Assembly (NCBI GenBank): GCA_023399355.1 | Contig: JAEWQC010000149.1 | Location: 1 to 50,586 of the forward strand | Direction of reading: 5' to 3' | Length of the DNA stretch: 50,586 nt | From: Bacillota bacterium | GTDB lineage: Bacteria > Bacillota > Clostridia > Acetivibrionales > DTU013 | In this document: positions 20,453-26,800 of the stretch, one piece after another | Position numbering within the stretch: the first letter of the stretch is position 1 | Layout: each line of letters opens with the position of its first letter | The notes under the pieces: generated by a model | The model's database searches: none | What the model was told of the DNA's origin: nothing | The model's input: the letters and a program-made list of their open reading frames with translations, nothing else | Program-made: the position numbers and the translations under genes

Positions 20453-20690
20453 GTGCCTCACATTTTTATTTCTATAACACATCGGTTACAAGAAATTTTT
20501 CGGTTGCAGAAAAATTTTCTTACCAGTACGCGTTTCAACGAGGCGGGAGAGATGCCCGCCGCCTGGAAACCAAAGCAGTACCCGCCACCCAGGCCTTTTA
20601 AAGAAGCAAAAGAGCCAAGAGGTGGGGGATATCCGTATGCCTCGTTATAAGGCAATATTTTCAGGAAGATGCCTAACCCATTGCCATATT
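20453..20690 (-). other. GC-rich, highly structured spacer between the MutS-like and radical SAM genes
   Basis: This roughly 240-base spacer is much richer in G+C than the genes around it and is full of inverted repeats. AACGAGGC (20537-20544) pairs with GCCTCGTT (20639-20646) and encloses a GGCGGG/CCCGCC hairpin, a GCCTGG/CCAGGC stem and a CTTTT/AAAAG stem. Outside it lie a 9-base perfect hairpin at 20493-20517 and a GGCAAT/ATTGCC hairpin at 20651-20685 just past the MutS-like stop codon. No U-run follows any of them, so they are not simple terminators. It could be a dispersed repeat of this genome, an RNA-processing site or a structured RNA; I do not recognise the family. Confidence 0.5.
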
Positions 20691-22458
20691 ATAAGAGCCT
20701 TTCATGGTATAAACTATTGTAGACTTTATTAATATCAACCATTTTCATTGAATCATCGATCACTTGCCGCTCCTGTAAAGTATCAATTATTTTATCCAGA
20801 CTAATGCCATATTTAGAAGCGATATCTCTCGCATAACTTAAACCTATAGGCGCACCCGGTATGATCTTATATGTCCTTTTTGTTATTGCATTATCACTTT
20901 TTTCCTCATCAACTATTGAAACCAGACTGGCAATAATACTATCACCCGGTATTGTTGAATTAATAATGTCAAGATCATTTGCCAGTTCGTGAATATGAGT
21001 TGCTATAATGGCACGTATACTAAGGACTTTTAATCCAAACAAAACCTCTCTGGATATAAAAAGAGCTTCCGCAGAACTGGTGCTGGAAAGGGATTCATTT
21101 AACAGCACCAAACTGAAACTGGTAGCATTACAGAATATATGGTGCAGCCTCTCAGATTCTTCTCCCATGCGCCCCATGTTTGATTTTGAACACTCCTCTA
21201 TTGGAAAATGTGTGAATATCTTATCTGCGGGACTTATATCCGCTCTCGTGCCCGGGACAAAAAGCCCCATTTGAAACAGTACCTGTATAAGTCCTATGGA
21301 TTGAATATATGTCGTTTTGCCCCCCTGATTCGGCCCGGTAAGAACAAATATTCTACTTTTCGGGTCAAAGGAAATATTATTGTAAACTATTGAATTGCTT
21401 ATATCGGCCTCACTATTTTTATTGTACATGTTTAGTGCAAGTATGAGGTTATAGCTATCCTCAATAATACATATGCGTTTGTCCATTGGCGACACTACGG
21501 GCATACACATAGGCAACCCTATGTATTGCAGTTTTTTTATCAGCTTAATGGCGCCCATAAAATAACATATTTCCGGAATTAAATCTACTAGAAATCTTGA
21601 ACTTATGTTAATGTATTTATTAACCATTGGAATTAGTGGGCGGATAACCGACTTTAGGAGCCTTTCGAGATCAGTAAACAATGCCTTCATAAAAGCGTCA
21701 TAGTTCTTTTCCCCAATACTTAAGGGCTCAGATCTGTTTTTATTCAATTTATACAGAGGAGTAATACCTGGCAACTTATTCTCGCCGGATAACTTGCTGG
21801 AAATACGGGAAAAGAGATTTTCTTCCTTAAAAGGCTGTTCGTTTATTGAAACCAATTTGACTTCAGTCGGATAAAGCATTGAATTAAGATTGATACCTAC
21901 AGTTACGCTGGAGATATTTCTGATCCCTGCCTTTATGTCCGGGAGTTCTTTTTGCAATGATATAAATGTCTCATCATTTGCAACACTATTTATTAAATAA
22001 AGTAGCTCTTTTAGCCCTTTGGATTTTAATCCATCTTTGGCCTCAGACAATACTCGCTGCAATTCTGAAATAATCTGTATATAAATATCCAATTCCGAAA
22101 GCCTTTTTACCGCTTCAAGAAAATCCAGTTCCTTGATTTGATTATTTCGGCTGATGCGAACAAGTTCGTCCAACATTGGAAGTATACTTTCAAGCCCATC
22201 ACTCACACTTGGATTATTTAATAAATCATCAACTATATCCACACGATAAGTTATATTCAAAGGATCATTGCATAAGTTGGAAAGTATCATGTCAACACCG
22301 GTCTTATGCCAATTATCAATGCTCATTTCCAAAGAAATTCTTTCAAGTTCCAAATCCTTTATAATATTGGAGTTTTCCTGAATCGGGTATTCAGGTTCGG
22401 GCTCAAGAGATTTGTCAAGCCATAGCAAGCTAAAATTATTTGGGTTAAAATCAATCAT
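20689..22458 (-). CDS. MutS-family ATPase lacking the mismatch-recognition domain
   Basis: A 589-residue protein. The N-terminal two thirds are helical and resemble the MutS core/lever region. The last third is the MutS ATPase, with Walker A GPNQGGKT (about 375-382), a Walker B-like LLNES (about 454-458) where the Asp of the MutS LLDE motif is Asn, and ATHIHEL as the H-loop. Domain I, which reads mismatches, is absent, and the length is well short of the 800-900 residues of repair MutS. It is probably not a classic repair protein and its role beside a biosynthetic operon is unknown. It is the first gene of the left unit and is followed by a 250-base structured spacer. I chose the ATG at 22458 because GGAG stands 6 bases before it; the ATG at 22470 has no ribosome site. 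Confidence 0.8.
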   Translation of the reverse strand: MIDFNPNNFSLLWLDKSLEPEPEYPIQENSNIIKDLELERISLEMSIDNWHKTGVDMILSNLCNDPLNITYRVDIVDDLLNNPSVSDGLESILPMLDELVRISRNNQIKELDFLEAVKRLSELDIYIQIISELQRVLSEAKDGLKSKGLKELLYLINSVANDETFISLQKELPDIKAGIRNISSVTVGINLNSMLYPTEVKLVSINEQPFKEENLFSRISSKLSGENKLPGITPLYKLNKNRSEPLSIGEKNYDAFMKALFTDLERLLKSVIRPLIPMVNKYINISSRFLVDLIPEICYFMGAIKLIKKLQYIGLPMCMPVVSPMDKRICIIEDSYNLILALNMYNKNSEADISNSIVYNNISFDPKSRIFVLTGPNQGGKTTYIQSIGLIQVLFQMGLFVPGTRADISPADKIFTHFPIEECSKSNMGRMGEESERLHHIFCNATSFSLVLLNESLSSTSSAEALFISREVLFGLKVLSIRAIIATHIHELANDLDIINSTIPGDSIIASLVSIVDEEKSDNAITKRTYKIIPGAPIGLSYARDIASKYGISLDKIIDTLQERQVIDDSMKMVDINKVYNSLYHERLL

Positions 22459-22464
22459 AACTTT

Positions 22465-22468
22465 CTCC
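22465..22468 (-). promoter_or_regulatory. Ribosome binding site deciding the MutS-like start
   Basis: GGAG followed by six bases and ATG at 22458. These same bases would be codons 1-2 of a longer form starting at 22470, which has only an A/T-rich leader. Confidence 0.6.
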
Positions 22469-22482
22469 ATAAAAATTACATT

Positions 22483-22511
22483 TATATATTACACAGATAT
22501 GTTCCTGTATA
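22483..22511 (-). promoter_or_regulatory. Candidate promoter of the left biosynthetic unit
   Basis: TATACA and TATATA are separated by 17 bases, ending 24 bases before the chosen start of the MutS-like gene. The -35 match is weak. A perfect 6-base hairpin (CAGCTT/AAGCTG, 22545-22561) lies just upstream. The call rests on position and spacing only. Confidence 0.3.
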
Positions 22512-22604
22512 CTTCTTATTATTGGTTATGAATGAATATACCTTCAGCTTTATACAAGCTGAGCATACCCCGCCCGTCCTATTTTTGTCCAAAAGACGCT
22601 GCCT

Positions 22605-23142
22605 TTAAATCTTTTGATTATCCTTTACCATGTTTGTAAGAAGCGTCTTTGTTCTAATTCCAACAACTGTCGTCATGCCCATATTCCTTAAGCATTCTAT
22701 TGTTTTAGTCCATTAATCTGGCGATACTATTTGACATGCGAGGTTTTCGACAACCTGCTCCGCACATTCATACGGCAGCGCGGATACATTCAATACAACA
22801 GGCCCTTTGGAATCATTATAAGAGAATTCGATCAATTCATTTTCTGATTTACGAGAAGCGGGCTGCATTAATTTGCTATGATATGGAGCACTTTCTATCT
22901 TTGGAGTTACTAAAACACCCAAATTTATCAAAGCATTTTCAACTGCTATTACCGCATCGGCATGATCGGAATACTCCTCTGTCTTGGCGTATTAAAACAA
23001 GCCTTAAAGCTAGAACCCAGTCACCATCCGCTTTTTCAAAAGTTTGCCTTGCTGCCTGATATTCCTCAGACACCACTCTCCCCATAACTACATTCTCGGC
23101 TTCCTGACAGAAAAATATCAGAGCTCTTTGCCCATGACCCAC
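22605..23142 (-). pseudogene. Decayed second acyltransferase gene (FabD/trans-AT remnant)
   Basis: Read on the minus strand, broken pieces line up in order with an acyltransferase. First comes an N-terminal piece (EEYQAARQTFEKAD, like ARQTFEEAND in the intact AT). After a frame change comes HADAVIAVENALINLG followed by APYHSKLMQPAS, which keeps the catalytic His. Then come VVLNVSALPY and LACQIVSP. A TAA stop interrupts the frame, after which the same frame resumes with WTKTIECLRNMG and ends at the TAA at 22605. The first motif is altered (FFCQEAENVVMG for FPGQGxxxVGMG). Compared with the intact AT about 110 codons are missing between the pieces, including the GHSLG serine. With a deletion, a frameshift and an internal stop it cannot encode a working enzyme. 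Many trans-AT clusters carry two AT-like genes, one of which hydrolyses stalled chains; this may have been that second copy. Confidence 0.75.
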
Positions 23143-23229
23143 GGGAAGATTATCAATACAACAGTATTATAATATTCGTATTTATATTATATGTCAACTG
23201 TTTCCTAATCTTGTATTTACACTATTAAA

Positions 23230-23262
23230 TGTCGAGTTTTGTAACTATTTATCGAATTTTGT
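23230..23262 (+). promoter_or_regulatory. Pair of 13-base direct repeats, operator-like
   Basis: TGTCGAGTTTTGT (23230-23242) and TATCGAATTTTGT (23250-23262) differ at two positions and start 20 bases apart, about two helical turns. Each contains a 6-of-7 match to the Spo0A box TGNCGAA. No intact gene starts next to them, so they may be relics of the decayed acyltransferase gene's control region. Confidence 0.25.
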
Positions 23263-23281
23263 CGTTTATGATATTCTCCGT

Positions 23282-23343
23282 AAAAGGTGTTTGTTACAGG
23301 CTAGCGTGAGTGTTCACTACGAAACAAAAACTAATTACCTTTT
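23282..23343. repeat. Imperfect 62-base inverted repeat
   Basis: AAAAGGT (23282-23288) faces ACCTTTT (23337-23343). Inside, TTTGTT faces AACAAA, and a small GTGA/TCAC hairpin sits at the centre. It is not followed by a U-run on either strand. Function unknown. Confidence 0.35.
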
Positions 23344-23520
23344 AAATGTGTGGAACGACAGTGTTTAGATCCATGTTAATTCTTTACACCAAGGGCATTA
23401 AAAGTAACCCATTTATAGAAATGCGTTTTCTTGCCATTTGTAGCCCTCCCGAAATATAATCCGTTTCATTGCAAGCTAATAACGGTCTATATTGTAGAAA
23501 ACCACAAAGATTTAAACAGC

Positions 23521-23567
23521 AAAAAAAGAAGCCTGACTGTTAACCTCTTACAAGTTACAGTCAAGCT
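23521..23567 (-). terminator. Rho-independent terminator
   Basis: On the minus strand AGCTTGACTGTAAC pairs with GTTAACAGTCAGGCT, with one wobble and one bulged base, across a 9-base loop. The run TCTTTTTTT follows. It lies about 240 bases past the NRPS stop and 14 bases past the CCA end of the tRNA remnant, so it may originally have served that tRNA. It should stop the right-hand operon before the left unit. Confidence 0.75.
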
Positions 23568-23580
23568 ACTTTTAATAAAT

Positions 23581-23656
23581 TGGAGGCGCCACGCGGATTC
23601 GGACTGGGGGATAAGGGTTTTGCAGAAAATCCTGTGATGTGCTATTCTCTGAGGCC
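23581..23656 (-). pseudogene. Degenerate tRNA-Cys (GCA)
   Basis: The minus strand ends in TGGCGCCTCCA, an acceptor 3' strand with discriminator and CCA. The anticodon loop CTGCAAA carries GCA (Cys), followed by ACCCTTATCCCC and a T-arm-like TCCGAATCC, all close to the remembered clostridial tRNA-Cys consensus. A matching 5' acceptor strand GGCCTCA pairs at six of seven positions, one of them a wobble. The anticodon stem has three mismatches, the T-arm stem is broken and the D-arm lacks its GG, so it is almost surely not a working tRNA. tRNA 3' ends are common integration targets, so this could be an old attachment-site copy. Confidence 0.6.
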
Positions 23657-23804
23657 TTAGGTTATATCCATTTGCTTGGCATTACTTCAGTATTACAATA
23701 ATAATCACGGCTTCTGAGCTAAGTTTATACTATTTTTTTCCCCGCACTGCGACAATCTTTTTCTCTTATCCAATTTTACTCTTCTTCCATAATTCTTTCT
23801 AAAA

Positions 23805-26800
23805 TTAGAAATGCCTATCAAGCTTACATTTGGTAAGGTCTGTTCCGATTTCCTCCGCCAGTTCTTCTACCAATCCCTCGGGTGGATTAAATGTCAGGTC
23901 TTTTATGGCTTGATCCCTTGACATATCACCTGCACGTATAATCCCTGCATATTCTTCATCATACATTGTATAACCTAATTTACAAATATCCACATATGTA
24001 TTAAGCCAAACCATTGTGCAATTAGTGGTACGACTTGGATATGTGTACTTTAGAGGTTTCCAATCAAACCGATTCCTGCATTCGCTTTTTAGTTGCTCTT
24101 TATCTGTTTTATAAAAGTCAAATAGGTAGAAAGGTATAACCAGCATCTTTCCATCAGGAAGCTCATTTTCAAAGTCCCGTTTATTTTTGAACACTATCTG
24201 TTTCTTCATAGGTTCCTGTTTATACATGAATTCCCGAAAAAAATCCATATCCTTTTGAAATTCTTCCAGCAGTCCCGTCCATGCCTCCAAAGCATTTTCA
24301 TTATCCGCCATCATATCAGCCTGTCCCTTGGAATAGCCATTAATAACCATAGGAATATTATAGAGGTCAGCAATTTCCAAAGAATTAGCATAAATAATAC
24401 CCCCGCATACAAAGCATGCACTTAACCCTCTGGATTTAGCTTCATGAGTGTATTTCCAAAGCTTTTTCATAAACCCAAGGTCTTGCTGCTTGATAATCAA
24501 GTCTATATTCATAGCTTTACATAATTTTTTAACATTCTCAGTTGCAATATTGTCCTCGAAACCATGGTCGTTATGAAAGGCCAGTACCCTGAGATTAAAT
24601 TTTTCTACAATTTTTATTAAAGTTACACTACTGTCCACCCCTCCGCTCAACGGAACTAAAACGTCATACCGGCTGCCTTTTCGTTTGAATTTTTGCAGGT
24701 TTTTTATCAATTCACTTTCAGATTCTATTCTAAACCTGGTCTTTTTCAATGCTCCTTCATAATATTGAGTGCAGTAATTACATACTCCATCGACATCAAA
24801 CCGTATGTTGGGAAAAGTTTCAGGCAGGGTACATTTTGTACATCTCTTTATACTTGAATGTGTATTTGCATTCAATATTTCGTTGATGGCTTCCGTAAGC
24901 ATAAAGACATTAGGCTCCTGGAATAATGTATCATGCTCTCCCGTAATGCTATGTACTATGAAATCTCCCTTGCAATGCTTTTTCCATTTTTGCGGGTCAA
25001 TTAAAGTAGTTTCCGGCTTATAATAATGTACTGATGTTTCAATATTTGAAACCGGAGTATACCTTATCCTTATTTCATGCAGGTTTTTATAAAATTTAAA
25101 GTATTCCACTAGTTTATCAATTGTCTGTATGTCATTTATAGCAACGGCCCATTGCATATTAGCAGGTAACACTGATAATGCCTGTTCCATGCTGACCTTC
25201 CCTGCCTCGAGTCCTTCCGAAAGTATATCCAGGCCATTTAAGTCCCTGGTAAGCTCTATCATGTCTTCTGTAGGTGCTGCCGAGCTTATCATAAGTAATA
25301 CTCCATGTTTGCCGTCTTGTTCCTCTATCTGACGTATCATCTCAAAAGCTATAGTTCCACCTATGCACCATCCCGCTACAAAGTGTGGCCCATCCTTCTG
25401 AATTTCCTTCACCATATTCAGATATTCACAGGCTAATTTTTCAATATCGATGCTTTTATCAACACTGAGCTTTTGCGTATCTGCAGAGATGCCCCAGCAG
25501 TTAAATTCATCATCAAGCATCTTGCATAGTCCCGTATACATTTCAATATCGCCAGTTCCCGGATGAATCAGGAAGATATTTTTAGAGTTGTCTTTACCCT
25601 TTTTTATAAGAACAGGTCCCCTTTTCTTATTCTGGACGGTTGCATGACCGACATCCAGCAAACTGGCTATTCTTCTTATTGTTCCATTAGGGTATAACTC
25701 CATTACAGGTATATTTTTCTCAAATTTTTGGCGGATTTTTGAGATAAGTTGAACAGCAAGCAAGGAATGCCCGCCTAGTTGTGAAAATCCATCATCCTTA
25801 CCTACCTGGTCAATATGAAGTATTTGTTTCCACAGTGCCGCCAATTCTTCTTCCAGAGGACTCATTATCTCATTCCGGTTTGTTATGCTCATTTTTTGAA
25901 CAGCCATCCCGGATAATAAAAGTCTGTCAATCTTTCCATTATGAGTTAGCGGGATTACATCCAATTCTATTAGAATAGAGGGGATCATATAGTCAGGAAG
26001 TCTGCACTTTAAATAGGCCGTAATTTCCTGTACTGTAACAGACATACCTCTATCAGGTACATAATACCCCACTAGCTGTTTATCTCCGGATTTCGTTTCA
26101 TGAGTAACAACAGCTGCAGTTTTTATACCGGGACTTCCTGTCAATGCAGCTTCAACTTCTTCCAGTTCAATCCTGTAGCCTCTTACCTTAACCTGGTGGT
26201 CCACACGTCCAAAATACTCAAGATTCCCATCAGGAAGCCATCTTCCCAAATCTCCGGTTTTATAAATAAAGTTATTCTCTCCCTTGCTGAAGGGATTGGG
26301 AATATACTTCTGCCGGGTTAAGTCCTCCCTGTTCACATAGCCTTTGGATACGCCAATACCTCCTATTGCAATTTCTCCTATAACTCCAATCGGTGTTAAC
26401 TGGCTTTGTGAATCAAGTATGAATATGCTTGTATTCATAATAGGCTTACCGATAGGCACATTTCGGGGCACATCGGTTTTTACGGGAAAGCAGTAGACTG
26501 TGCTGCCAACAACCGTTTCTGTAGGTCCATATTCATTGATAATAGTCCAATCAAGATTGCACTTTCTGAAGTAATTCAATTGCTCTGAAACTAATGCTTC
26601 TCCACCTACAATGACCCTCTTTGTAAATTCATTTAGCTTTTCCTTTTCAAAACTTTCTTTTAGTAAGCTCAAATGAGCCGGCGTCAGCTTTACATATGAA
26701 AACCCTCCTTTTTGTATATCGGGGTCATCAAATATCTCCAATCCTTGCTTTTTAGGTATCAACAAATATCGCCCGGTTATAAGAGGTGTGTAAATACTTG

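Larger units (their letters stand above)
23143..23804. other. Intergenic boundary region, no intact gene
   Basis: No convincing coding region is present. The stretch holds, from high to low coordinate, a bare spacer after the NRPS stop, a degenerate tRNA-Cys, a strong minus-strand terminator, an A/T-rich stretch, a long imperfect inverted repeat and a pair of short direct repeats. It separates the two biosynthetic units. Confidence 0.6.

Noticed and set aside
20458..20655. Minus-strand 65-codon frame in the structured spacer
   Set aside because: Its codons fall on nested hairpins, there is no ribosome site, and an equally long frame exists on the opposite strand, as expected of a GC-rich inverted-repeat element.
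20453..20690. Cobalamin riboswitch ahead of the B12-type radical SAM gene
   Set aside because: The stems do not include the B12-box core (GCCACTG) or the other conserved blocks I know, and the operon is for biosynthesis rather than B12 uptake.
22459..22470. Upstream ATG for the MutS-like gene
   Set aside because: No ribosome site precedes it, while GGAG within these bases fits the ATG at 22458.
22545..22561. Small perfect hairpin upstream of the MutS-like gene as a terminator
   Set aside because: No U-run follows on either strand.
23431..23637. Plus-strand 68-codon frame
   Set aside because: It runs across the terminator and the tRNA remnant and resembles nothing.
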